Shown: in pieces, positions 16,222 to 25,095 of the stretch
How the letters are laid out: each line of letters starts with the position of its first letter
Position numbering within the stretch: position 1 is the stretch's first letter
Source of the DNA: CAYSUS01 sp964434165
Lineage (GTDB): Bacteria > Planctomycetota > Planctomycetia > Pirellulales > Thermoguttaceae
NCBI GenBank assembly: GCA_964434165.1
Contig: CAYSUS010000062.1
Coordinates: 1 to 43,382 of the forward strand
Direction of reading: 5' to 3'
Length of the DNA: 43,382 bases
Position numbers and translations under genes: made by a program
Notes under the pieces: generated by a model
Told to the model about the DNA's origin: nothing
Seen by the model: the letters and a program-made list of their open reading frames with translations, nothing else
Database searches by the model: none

Positions 16222-18784
16222 ATTTCTCAAACGGCTCGAGCACCTCGATCAGCTCCGGATTGCCTGGCGGGATCTGGATGTGCTCGCCGGCGCCCAGGGC
16301 CAGGCACAGGGGCAGCCGGTTGGTCCAGCGCCGCACGATCGACGACATCAGGCCGAACCGGCCGAACGACTCCTCGTCGTCCACGCGCCCCACCGTCTCG
16401 TCCTCGGGAATCTCGATCGGCTTCTGGCTGGGGCCGGGATTGAGCACGAAGTCGTTCAGCACGATCCGCACGTACTTGCGCCGCGCGCGGCGCCGGGCGG
16501 CCTCGTCGCGGGTCTTGAGGCTGACCACCGGGTTGAGCCGGGCAACCAGGTCGTCGAGCACGTTCTCCGAGGTGAGGAAGTCGCGGAGGTATCGGGCGAA
16601 GGTGTTGAAGTCGTCGGCGTCGAGCCACGGTCCGCCCTCCCCGCCCGAGGTGATCGTCTCCTGCCACCGCTTGGGCACGAAGCTCGTGGCCCACTCGTGC
16701 AGGAACCCGCGGACCTGCTTGGGCAGGGGATCGCCGTGGCGGCGGCTGACCGTGTCGGCCGAGTCGGCGATCGACAGCTCGTCCCCCGCGCGCACGCACA
16801 GCGACTGCTGCAAGGCGTGGACCCGGTAGTAGATCAGCTCCTCGCTCTCCGTGATCCAGTCCACGACTTTCTGCGCTGCGTCGATGCGCTTCTGCCGGTC
16901 GACATTCGTGTCGGGATCGACGACCCAGCCTCGCGAGAGTTGCAGGAGGCGGTCCTGGACGGTGACGATCTCCTTCTCCAGTTGGTCCTGCTTGTCGTCG
17001 GCGCGCGTGACGCCCTTGACGCCGGCGGCGATCAGCGAGAGCCCGCCGTCGTCGTCCTGCATGGCCGTGTCCCACCGCTGCTCGGGCGAGCGCACGAAGC
17101 TGGCGACCATGCTCGACTGGAGGAAGGCGTTGCGGGCCCGGTCCCACTTGTTCGCCCCGGCCTCTTCGCGCTGCTCGCGGTCGGTGTCCCAGGTGCCGGG
17201 ATAGCGGATCGGATACACGTTGCTGAACTTCTTGCCCTTGCCGCCGAAATCGGTCATCACCGATTCGAGCGTGTCGACGAGGAACCGCAGCCGTGTGTCG
17301 TACAGACCGGTGTTGATCACGCCGTCCTCGCGGTTGCGGAACTCCTCGTCCAGCCCCGTCATGCCGAGGAACAGGGCGGGCACGTCGTCGGTGACCTTCC
17401 AGGGCCAGGCCTTGGCCCCGTAGCGGGCCCGGCCCCACTTGGTCACGTGGTACTTCATCTGGTTCGAGACCTCGACGTTGCCGCCGCGGAGCAGGAGGAT
17501 CAGCGTCTGGATCTGCAGCTCCTCGGTGTAGCGCTCGAAGAGGTAGGCCACCTTGCCGCGCTTGACGATCTCCATCTGCTCTTCCACCGTCTCCGCGCTG
17601 GTGCGCTTCCCTTCCTCGGCCCCCTGGCGCCCCACGCGCATGCCGGGCACGTCGAGGAAGTCCATCTGCTCGATCACCTTGCGCCAGTCGTCGTTCAGCC
17701 GGTGCGGGAGCACGGGCATGGCCAGCTCGAGCATGCCGGCCTGGATGGTCTCCAGCTCTTCGCTGCCGTCGCCGCGCCCCGGGTGCCAGTCGAGCACGAA
17801 CCAGTCGTCGCGCTGCTCCAGGCTGATGTCCTTCCAGTCCACGAAGTTGAAGCACTTCGAGTTGGGGCGCTCGTGGATCTTGGCCCGCTGGCTGTCGAGC
17901 AGGAAGCGGACCGCCGCCCAGTGGGTGAGGATCGCGGGGTCGTGGTCGCCGACCGAGATCCGCGCGAGGAAGTCGTTGATCCGGGTGAAGAGGTTCGTCA
18001 ACGAGGGCCAACCGCCCCAGAACATGGCGGACGCGGCCTCGATGTAGCCGTCCTCGCTGAGCGGGTAACGGCTGAGCAGCCCGTTGAGCACGGCCTCCTT
18101 GGCCGGGAACCCGCGGCGATCCACGTTGCGCATGTAGGTGAAGGCGTCGAGAAGGTCCATGCGCCACTTGCGGTCCACGTCGCGCGAGCCATGCTGCCGG
18201 GCGAGGTCCTCGAACATGTCCTCCAGCTCGCCCGGCCCCCACACCGCGTCCGGCGTCTGGCACTCGCCGTGGAAGCCCCGCGCCAGCACGCGGAGCCATT
18301 CCGAGCGGGTCAGCGCGCGGACCATGACCGGGTATTCCGGGGCCACGCTGGCCGCGATGCGGTCCTTGGTCGTGAACCGCGTAACCAGGGCCGTGGCCTC
18401 GTTTGAGCCGCTTTGCGGGTTCACGTCGAGGTCGAACGACAGGTCCTTGAAGTAGGCCGGCTGCCCGTGTTGCTCGTCGCGCCCCAAGGGACTGAACCGC
18501 TCGCTGTGCGGCTTGAGCACCTGGCCGATGAACAGGCTCTTGCCCACCTGCGACGGACCGTACACCGCGGCCGCCACCGGCACCTTGGCCGAGGTGAACA
18601 GGTTGCCGGCCAGGCGGCGAAGCTGAAGCACCTCGAACTCGTCGCTCTCGGCAATGGGAAGCAGGTCCTTGGCCCGGCGGGACGGGTTGTATTCGGCCAG
18701 CCACTCGCACAGATCGGTGGCCAGGTTCTCCACGCGCTCGGCGCGGCGGATGAGGTTGCGGTCGCGTTCGTCTGGAAATGCCAT
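16220..18784 (-). CDS. srfC: SrfC-family P-loop GTPase-like protein
   Basis: The product has 854 residues and resembles the SrfC 'putative virulence factor' family, usually about the same size. The Walker A/G1 loop is GPSQVGKS (76-83). A following NEATALVTRF (128-137) could supply the switch-I threonine, and FLDVPGMR (376-383) is a G3 (DxPG) motif. Together these make it a large dynamin- or septin-like GTPase in outline. I could not identify a G4 motif (N/TKxD). The remainder is mostly helical and charged. No signal peptide or clear membrane helix is present. The gene starts 52 bp after the giant Ig-like gene, so the two are probably co-transcribed, and srfB follows after a 158-bp repeat. The last codons sit in a heptad repeat that provides the TAG stop. 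GTP use is inferred from motifs only. Confidence 0.82.
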   Translation of the reverse strand: MAFPDERDRNLIRRAERVENLATDLCEWLAEYNPSRRAKDLLPIAESDEFEVLQLRRLAGNLFTSAKVPVAAAVYGPSQVGKSLFIGQVLKPHSERFSPLGRDEQHGQPAYFKDLSFDLDVNPQSGSNEATALVTRFTTKDRIAASVAPEYPVMVRALTRSEWLRVLARGFHGECQTPDAVWGPGELEDMFEDLARQHGSRDVDRKWRMDLLDAFTYMRNVDRRGFPAKEAVLNGLLSRYPLSEDGYIEAASAMFWGGWPSLTNLFTRINDFLARISVGDHDPAILTHWAAVRFLLDSQRAKIHERPNSKCFNFVDWKDISLEQRDDWFVLDWHPGRGDGSEELETIQAGMLELAMPVLPHRLNDDWRKVIEQMDFLDVPGMRVGRQGAEEGKRTSAETVEEQMEIVKRGKVAYLFERYTEELQIQTLILLLRGGNVEVSNQMKYHVTKWGRARYGAKAWPWKVTDDVPALFLGMTGLDEEFRNREDGVINTGLYDTRLRFLVDTLESVMTDFGGKGKKFSNVYPIRYPGTWDTDREQREEAGANKWDRARNAFLQSSMVASFVRSPEQRWDTAMQDDDGGLSLIAAGVKGVTRADDKQDQLEKEIVTVQDRLLQLSRGWVVDPDTNVDRQKRIDAAQKVVDWITESEELIYYRVHALQQSLCVRAGDELSIADSADTVSRRHGDPLPKQVRGFLHEWATSFVPKRWQETITSGGEGGPWLDADDFNTFARYLRDFLTSENVLDDLVARLNPVVSLKTRDEAARRRARRKYVRIVLNDFVLNPGPSQKPIEIPEDETVGRVDDEESFGRFGLMSSIVRRWTNRLPLCLALGAGEHIQIPPGNPELIEVLEPFEK

Positions 18785-18836
18785 CGATCTTGGGCGTGCC
18801 TGGCGGTTGCTGCTCTCGCTCTCGCGGCGAGGAGCC

Positions 18837-21800
18837 TTACGGTTTGTCGGTCCGCTGAATATCCCGGATCAAACGGAAAGTGAACGGATATCGCTGGACG
18901 ATGCCTGCCCCCGTGTCTCGCGCTTCCAGAACCAAGTTATATTGGGCCCCCTCGCCGCGGTAGGGCAGGCGCGGGCTCTCGAGGACGACCTGGCGCGTGC
19001 TCCCCTCACCCCCCGCGGCGGTCCAGGTCTCCGGGGCCGGGCTGCCCTCGCCATACACCCGGTACTCCAGCGGTCCCTCGCTGGCCGCCGAGGTCACGCG
19101 GATCGTCACGCTGAAGTCGGTCTCTCCCCAGTCGGGCTCGGTCTGGACGTCAAGGAAGCGATCGCCCGTCACCGTCACCTGCAAGGGCTTCTCGGCCACC
19201 AGCGTGCCAAGCCGGGCTCCGATGCGGGTCTCACCGGTACCCAAGGGGCGAACTCTCGGCCCGTCCGGCGTCAATTCCACCTGGGCCACGTCCGGCGGCT
19301 GCGTCAGTTCCAGCCCCGGCTCCGAAGTGACGTCGCGGCCCAGGGTGCCGTCGGCTCGCACTTCCATGACCCGCACGCCGGCCCCGTCCGACCCGACCGG
19401 GATGCGAAGCGTGTCCGGAGCGAACCGCAGTGCGGCCACGCCGGCCGCGGGCGCCACGTCAACCACCCCCGGGCCCACGACGCGGCCGGAATCGACCACG
19501 ACCCAGCCGCGCCCCGGCCGATAGCGGAAGCGGCGCCCGTCGATCCAGACCGTGCCGTCGGCATAGCGATCGATGACGCGGCCGGGCCCCACGCCGACCA
19601 CCCCGCCCGGCACCGCGGCCACGCCGCCGACCACGTCGAGCACGGCCTCGGCCTGCTGCGCGCCCAGCGAGGCCACGATGCCCGTGCGGCCCGGCTGGTT
19701 GCCGCCCACGGTCATCCGGCCCATGACCTGGGCCACGCGCGGCTCGCGCACGGTCAACTGCACGCCCTCCTCGGGCCCCAGCACACGCCGCCGTGCGCCC
19801 ACCAGGCCCGTGACCTGATAGACCAGGCCCTGGCCTGGCCGGACCGAGGCGGTGGCCGGTTCGATGCGCAGATCCGTCACGGTGCTGGACGCGACGTTGA
19901 CCAGCGTGCGTCCCGACAGGGCCGTTCCGTAAGTCGCCGCGACCTCGGCCTGGCCGGGCGAGACGGCGACGACGTCATGGGGGTCGTCCACCCGGATGGC
20001 GTCGGGATTCGGCCCGGCCGCCGAGAGCCGAAGCCGCTCCTGCGGGTACAGCTCGTAAGTGCCGCTCGCCGCGCGTCCCAGGACCTTCAGGCGCGTGCGG
20101 TCGCCCACGGCCATGTTCAGCACGGGCGGCTCGAGAAACACCCCGGTGATCGGTTCGTTGGTCACGGTGACGGAAGCGACGCCCGGCTGCGAGGCCCCCG
20201 GCACCGTGGCCGTGATCTGGGACGAGCCGGCCGATCGGGCGAAGACGTAATCCGGCCGGCCGGTCGCGCGGAGGCCGCGGACCGGGGCCACCTCGGGGGC
20301 GGAGCTGGTAAGCGTGGCCGCCTCGGTCTGGTCGAATCGCGAGCCGTCCTCGCTCACCACGAACACCCGCGGGCGGAGGCACTGCCCGGCCGCCAGGATC
20401 GCGCTGGGCGGCTCGATCACCACTTGCCCTGCGATCGGCCCGCCGGGCACCACCTCGACGAACATGTCGGTCAGCTTCTTGCCCCAGATGAACGACACGG
20501 GCGTGGTGCCGGGGGCTATGCCCACCAGCGACTGCGTGGCCGCGTCGTAGCGGACCACGTCCTTCAGTGCCGGATAGACGGTCACCTGCCGGCTGAGGTC
20601 CGTGGGGCCGCGCGTCACGATCACGTCGGTGCCCATGCGCAGCGACTCGCCCACGCGAATCCGCGTGCGCCGCGGCTCGGCGGCCAGCTGGTCGCCGACG
20701 GACATGCCCACGCGGATCTCCGCAGGCAGGCTCGTCAGCGCACCGCGTTGCGCCGTGACCGCGGCCCGGCCGACGCTGCGCGCCGTCACGGCCGGACCAC
20801 TCAGGCGCGCGACCGCCTCGTCGCTCGACGTCCAGGTCAGCCCGCCGAGATGGGTGATGATGCCCACCGAGCGCCCCCCCTTGTAGCCCACCGCGTCCAG
20901 GGGGATCGTCTCGCCGGGCATCATCGCCAGGGGCGAAGGCTTCAGGCGGATCTCGTCGACGTCCACGCCGGCGAGCACTTGAACGTTGAGCCCCGGCTTG
21001 GACGACACCCCTTCGAACTCGGCCTCGACCGTGGTCTGCCCCGGACGCAGCCCCACGAGCCGCCCGTCGCGCGGGGCGAGGAAAGCCTCGTCCGCCTTCT
21101 CCGGCGTGCGCAGCGTGGCCTTGTTGGTCACCAGGCGCGTGAATCCGTCGGAGTACTCGGCCTCGACGCGGAAGTCGTCGAACTCAGCGCCCACGGGGAA
21201 CCGCACGCTCGGGCCCTGGTCGCTGAGGATGCGGACCGCCACGGGCCGATCGCCCGAGGGAATGGGCTCCTGGTAGCGGCCGGGCTCGTAGGCGATCGCG
21301 AACCACCGCACGCGCCGCCCCGCGACGTCGGCCTCCAGCCATTGCACATGGCCCGGCCGCTTGGCCGTGAGCACCGGTGCCTCCCATCGGGCGAAGTCGT
21401 TCTCGAAGTCCCCCTGCCACCGCACCTCGGACGCATGCTCGCCCCCTTCCCCGTCGAGCTGAACGGCGTATCGCTGGCTGCCTCCGACCGGCACGTACCA
21501 GCCCTCGGGCTCCCGCTGGATCACGAGCTTCCTGCCCTTGGCGTCCGGGCCCTGCTCGGCGGCCGTGATCGCGCACGTGGCGGTCTTGCCGCGGACCGTG
21601 GCCTGGACGGCGAGTTCGCCCGACGTGCCGGGCGGAACGCCCACGGCCGGGCGAAGGCCGTCCCGGGAGGGCGTCCAGAGCAGCGCGGCGGGGACCTTCC
21701 AGGCGAGGGTCTCCGGCTGCACCTCACGCCAGGACTCCCCGTCCCGAAGCCGCTCCTCTACGCGCAGGGCAAGCCCCTGTCCCGGGGCCAGCTCGATTTG

Positions 21801-24641
21801 CGCGGGAACCACGCGCAGGTCCTCGGGCTCGGCCGTCTCCGCCACCGCGACCTCGGCCGTGGCCGTGGCCGGCAGCCACGGCTGCATGGCGGCCGAGATG
21901 CCCAGGCCCTCGCAGGCCTTCAGCCCGCGGACCCACGGCGGACGCACCGACACGGCATCGGGGCGGCCCACGCGGTACTGCACGCTGGGGCCGAGCAGCA
22001 ACGCCCGCTGCGCCTCGTCGCCCTTGCGGTGCTGGAGGAAAAGCCTCAGCGGCGCGGTCTCTTCCACGGCCAGGTCGAGCGAAGCGGGATCGAACGCCAA
22101 GGTCGCCGCCTCGGGGTCGATCACCGTCAGGTCGCGGCCGGCGGGCTTCTCCGCCGCCGGGTGGCTGGCCGAGAGAGAGACCCCGCCCGGCTTCAGGGCC
22201 TGGTATTCGCCCGATACGGCGTCGATTCCCAGCGTCTCCGCGTCGGAGCTGCTGAACGCCGCCAGCTCGGGCACCAGCTCCACGTCGCCCCTGGGCCCGG
22301 TGCCGGTCAGCAGCGCCACGCCCGGCTCGCCGGCCAGGCGCAGTGTGCGGTCCACTTCGATACTCAACTCGACCGTCTCGGCCTCCACCGCACGGAGCGC
22401 GACGCGGTTCGACTCGCGCCCGAAGTAGCTTCCCCAAACGGTCAGGGAACTGGACCCGGACTCCAGCGCGGCCACCCGGCCCTGGCGAAGCTCCAGCCCC
22501 GGCACCTTGCCTGCGGCGGGATCGGTCTTCCAACGAATACGGTCCGGGAAGACCTCTACGCGCAGCCCGTCGCCGTAGTGGGCCCACCCGTCCAGTCGCA
22601 CCAATTGCCCCAGCGGCACATCGACCTTGCCGGCCGGCGTCAGCTCGAAACGGAGCGGGGCGACCACCACCTCGACCGGGGCCTCGGCCTCGTGCGCTTC
22701 GTACCGCAGGGCCAGGCGCTGGGGATCGCTCGGCGAGGTCGGCTCGTAGCCGCGGAGCTTGAGGGTTTGCCGATCGAGGACGGCATACCGGGGCGAAGGG
22801 GCCTTTTCCACCTCCGTCACGTCGGGGGCAAGCTCCACTTGCCGCCCGTCCTCCAGGCGGCCCATCACGCGAACCGGCGCGGCGTGGTCCACGGGCACGA
22901 CCACCCGGCGCGGGCGGATGGCGATCGCCTGGACCGCGGCCCGACTGACCGTGACCTCGACCGACCGCGTCTGGCCCGCTTGCCGGACCTGGACCTTGGC
23001 CGAGCCCTCGGAGCGGCCGATCAACCGGTTGCCGCGCCCGATCTCCACCACGTCGGCGTCGCTGCTGGAAAGCCTCACCGGCTCGGTGCTCGGCGAGGCG
23101 ATAGCCAGGTCGGCGATCTCGCCCACGACCATATCGAGCTGTTTGGGCGCGACGACGAGCGTCTCCACGCCCGCTCCGCGCTGTACGTAGAAGCCCTTAT
23201 CGGCGCCGATCTTGTCGTCGAAGGTTGCCGCCAGCGAGCCCGCGCCGGGGTGCAGGCCGCGGAGCTGGGTGCCGTAGGCCGTGGCCACGTGCGGCGGATC
23301 GACGCGGAGCTTCAGCCGCGACGACTCCAGCACCGAGTACCGCTTGTCGGCCTCGGAGACCACCTCGATCGAGAGGTCGCTGGCCCTGCCCGTGCTCACC
23401 GGGTCGGGCGCGATGCCGATCTCCATGGCCTTGGCGGTGAACTGCTCGACGATCACCTCGGCCGAGGTGCTCATGGCCTCGCTCTCGGGCCCGGCCCGAT
23501 ACCGCGCGGTGACCGTGGACCGGCCCTCGGCAAGACCTTCCAGGCGCCCGTCCATCGCGAACAGCACGCCCTCGTGCTGGGGCAGCCACTCGGCCGCGTC
23601 GGTCAGGTCGGCCGTGCTGCCGTCTTCGTACTCGCCGATGAGTTTCAGCCGGGCGGTCGTCCCGACTCCCAGCTCCACTTCGGCAGGCTCGATGCGAAGC
23701 GAGCTGGGGTTGCCGGGCGGGCCGACCTCCATGGTCGTGGTCACGGACAGGCTGCCCAGGTAGAACGTCACGGCCGTGCGCCCCGGACTGACTGCCTGGG
23801 CCGTGTTGCTGAACGGATCGAATCGCACGATCCTCGGATCGGACGGGACGGCCACGGCCCGGCGGCTGACGTCCTCGCCGCGCCACAGCCACCGGCGCGC
23901 GACCTCGAAATCGACGCGGCTGCCGGCCGGTCCGGCCCACTGTTCGGGCGTGGCTTCGAGACGGTCCGGGTTCAGCCACCAGTACACCAGCGCCGCGCCG
24001 AGCAGGAAGAGGAGCAGCCCGATCAGCACCGTCCGCTTGCCGCGAGGGCGCTTCTTCTTGCCGGCCAGCAGCAGCGCCTCGCAACTGGGGCATTTGGGGC
24101 TCTGACCGGGACGGCGCACGAACAGCAGCCCGCAGTCCGTGTCGGTGCAGATCACCGACATGGCCGGCTCCTGATCGGCCCGCTGATAGCCCCAGCACCA
24201 GACGAGGCGCCATCGACCGCCGACGTCGCGGTAGCGGAAGAAAAAGTTGTCCTGGTCCTGCCGGTTGGGGTCCTCGACGAGGCTCTCGACCGCGTTGGTC
24301 AACTGGCGAAGCAGCGCCCGTTCCGTGGAGCTTTCCGGCATCGCCTTCCCGAGGCGCTCGCGGAGCAGATCCACGTCCTGCTTGAGGGGGCCGTGGAGAT
24401 CCTCGCGTCCGACGGGCTGGCACACGACGTCTTCGATCCGTCCGCCGTGGTCGTCGCGGACGTAGAAGTTGACGGACTCGCCGTCCCACTCGGGCTCGGC
24501 GGCCAGACCGCCGAGCCATCGAAAGACGATCCGGTTGTTGGCCCCGGCGCGGTCGAGAAGGGGGAGGCCCGGCTCCACGGCCACGGGACGAAAGTCCCGC
24601 GACGCGTCGGAGAGGTCGATGCGGACGAATCGGGTCGCCAT
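18837..24641 (-). CDS. Giant membrane-anchored protein: cytoplasmic zinc ribbon, one TM helix, about 17 Ig-like repeats
   Basis: The product has 1934 residues. Residues 1-160 form an unrecognised domain (with RIVFRWLGGL and FFFRYRDVGGRWRLVWCWGY). A zinc ribbon follows with Cys165, Cys170, Cys184 and Cys187, then a basic KKKRPRGKR stretch and one helix at 204-222. By the positive-inside rule the N-terminus is in the cytoplasm and the long C-terminus outside. From about 230 to 1840 I count about 17 units resembling bacterial Ig-like (BIG2) repeats, each closing with a motif such as AVSPGRTAVTFYLG, GLRPGQTTVEAEFEG or IAPGTTPVSFIWG. One insert is Gly/Val-rich (GGVVGVGPGRVIDRY). It ends in a different beta domain. 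ATG at 24641 was preferred over one 27 codons upstream, whose extension looks non-coding. Likely an envelope scaffold or adhesin linked to the SrfBC-like machinery; first gene of that operon. Confidence 0.85.
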   Translation of the reverse strand: MATRFVRIDLSDASRDFRPVAVEPGLPLLDRAGANNRIVFRWLGGLAAEPEWDGESVNFYVRDDHGGRIEDVVCQPVGREDLHGPLKQDVDLLRERLGKAMPESSTERALLRQLTNAVESLVEDPNRQDQDNFFFRYRDVGGRWRLVWCWGYQRADQEPAMSVICTDTDCGLLFVRRPGQSPKCPSCEALLLAGKKKRPRGKRTVLIGLLLFLLGAALVYWWLNPDRLEATPEQWAGPAGSRVDFEVARRWLWRGEDVSRRAVAVPSDPRIVRFDPFSNTAQAVSPGRTAVTFYLGSLSVTTTMEVGPPGNPSSLRIEPAEVELGVGTTARLKLIGEYEDGSTADLTDAAEWLPQHEGVLFAMDGRLEGLAEGRSTVTARYRAGPESEAMSTSAEVIVEQFTAKAMEIGIAPDPVSTGRASDLSIEVVSEADKRYSVLESSRLKLRVDPPHVATAYGTQLRGLHPGAGSLAATFDDKIGADKGFYVQRGAGVETLVVAPKQLDMVVGEIADLAIASPSTEPVRLSSSDADVVEIGRGNRLIGRSEGSAKVQVRQAGQTRSVEVTVSRAAVQAIAIRPRRVVVPVDHAAPVRVMGRLEDGRQVELAPDVTEVEKAPSPRYAVLDRQTLKLRGYEPTSPSDPQRLALRYEAHEAEAPVEVVVAPLRFELTPAGKVDVPLGQLVRLDGWAHYGDGLRVEVFPDRIRWKTDPAAGKVPGLELRQGRVAALESGSSSLTVWGSYFGRESNRVALRAVEAETVELSIEVDRTLRLAGEPGVALLTGTGPRGDVELVPELAAFSSSDAETLGIDAVSGEYQALKPGGVSLSASHPAAEKPAGRDLTVIDPEAATLAFDPASLDLAVEETAPLRLFLQHRKGDEAQRALLLGPSVQYRVGRPDAVSVRPPWVRGLKACEGLGISAAMQPWLPATATAEVAVAETAEPEDLRVVPAQIELAPGQGLALRVEERLRDGESWREVQPETLAWKVPAALLWTPSRDGLRPAVGVPPGTSGELAVQATVRGKTATCAITAAEQGPDAKGRKLVIQREPEGWYVPVGGSQRYAVQLDGEGGEHASEVRWQGDFENDFARWEAPVLTAKRPGHVQWLEADVAGRRVRWFAIAYEPGRYQEPIPSGDRPVAVRILSDQGPSVRFPVGAEFDDFRVEAEYSDGFTRLVTNKATLRTPEKADEAFLAPRDGRLVGLRPGQTTVEAEFEGVSSKPGLNVQVLAGVDVDEIRLKPSPLAMMPGETIPLDAVGYKGGRSVGIITHLGGLTWTSSDEAVARLSGPAVTARSVGRAAVTAQRGALTSLPAEIRVGMSVGDQLAAEPRRTRIRVGESLRMGTDVIVTRGPTDLSRQVTVYPALKDVVRYDAATQSLVGIAPGTTPVSFIWGKKLTDMFVEVVPGGPIAGQVVIEPPSAILAAGQCLRPRVFVVSEDGSRFDQTEAATLTSSAPEVAPVRGLRATGRPDYVFARSAGSSQITATVPGASQPGVASVTVTNEPITGVFLEPPVLNMAVGDRTRLKVLGRAASGTYELYPQERLRLSAAGPNPDAIRVDDPHDVVAVSPGQAEVAATYGTALSGRTLVNVASSTVTDLRIEPATASVRPGQGLVYQVTGLVGARRRVLGPEEGVQLTVREPRVAQVMGRMTVGGNQPGRTGIVASLGAQQAEAVLDVVGGVAAVPGGVVGVGPGRVIDRYADGTVWIDGRRFRYRPGRGWVVVDSGRVVGPGVVDVAPAAGVAALRFAPDTLRIPVGSDGAGVRVMEVRADGTLGRDVTSEPGLELTQPPDVAQVELTPDGPRVRPLGTGETRIGARLGTLVAEKPLQVTVTGDRFLDVQTEPDWGETDFSVTIRVTSAASEGPLEYRVYGEGSPAPETWTAAGGEGSTRQVVLESPRLPYRGEGAQYNLVLEARDTGAGIVQRYPFTFRLIRDIQRTDKP

Positions 24642-24828
24642 GGCTAAGGCCCCACCAGACTCACGGGGGCAACCAGCGCGAGAGGGCCGCCCAAGCCGAA
24701 CGGCCGGGGCAGGGCCGACCACGCCATGTCATGCCAGCACAAGCTCGATCAAAGAAGACGGGGGCCCCGCGCCTCCTCCTCATGTTCCGCATGCTGGAAG
24801 GCCCGAAGCCGTCTGCCCCACTCCGCTT

Positions 24829-24857
24829 AGCGTAACCGCTCCCACGACCGATATCAA
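24829..24857 (-). promoter_or_regulatory. Weak candidate promoter for the Ig-like/srfC/srfB operon
   Basis: On the minus strand TTGATA (24852-24857) is followed after 17 bp by TACGCT (24829-24834). The -35 box matches 5 of 6 positions but the -10 box only 3 of 6. It lies about 190 bp before the first gene. Confidence 0.28.
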
Positions 24858-24888
24858 GCCGCCGCAATGCCTTCCGCGCCTTCGGACG

Positions 24889-24905
24889 TGACGGCCCCGC
24901 CGTCA
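24889..24905. promoter_or_regulatory. Palindrome, possible operator
   Basis: TGACGGC and GCCGTCA flank CCC, a perfect 7-bp inverted repeat in the divergent promoter region. Position and symmetry suggest a regulator binding site; a chance hairpin in GC-rich DNA is possible. Confidence 0.3.
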
Positions 24906-25095
24906 TCCCAATCGGTGCGCCAAGGCTTGATCCGAAGGCCGCGCGAAGGTTACCGTTGAATCGTTGCGACTTCCCGCTGCCTCGATCGCTCGACGTTCGA
25001 ACCCAGCATCCCCCAAGCTGTCGGAAGGGTCTCTTTCGCGGCGCCGCCGGTTCTCGCGGCCGCGCCGCGATGGCTCGCTCCTTGTTCCAAGGCCC

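Larger units (their letters stand above)
24642..25095. other. Divergent intergenic region, 454 bp
   Basis: It lies between the Ig-like operon (minus) and the FHA gene (plus), and holds no gene. Contents: a weak minus-strand promoter candidate (24829-24857) and a perfect 7-bp palindrome with a CCC spacer (TGACGGC-CCC-GCCGTCA, 24889-24905). The palindrome is an operator or hairpin candidate about 30 bp upstream of that promoter. The rest is GC-rich without clear signals. Confidence 0.45.

Noticed and set aside
6801..24641. One single operon of all seven minus-strand genes
   Set aside because: The gaps before the DapA-like gene (94 bp) and the channel gene (270 bp, with repeats) and the unrelated functions make shared transcription uncertain; only the first five genes are treated as a probable unit.
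18654..24647. A 1997-codon open frame on the plus strand
   Set aside because: It is antisense to the Ig-like gene, is dominated by Arg, Gly, His and Asp as expected for a GC-rich shadow, and shows no domain. The minus-strand frame has a TM helix, zinc ribbon and repeats.
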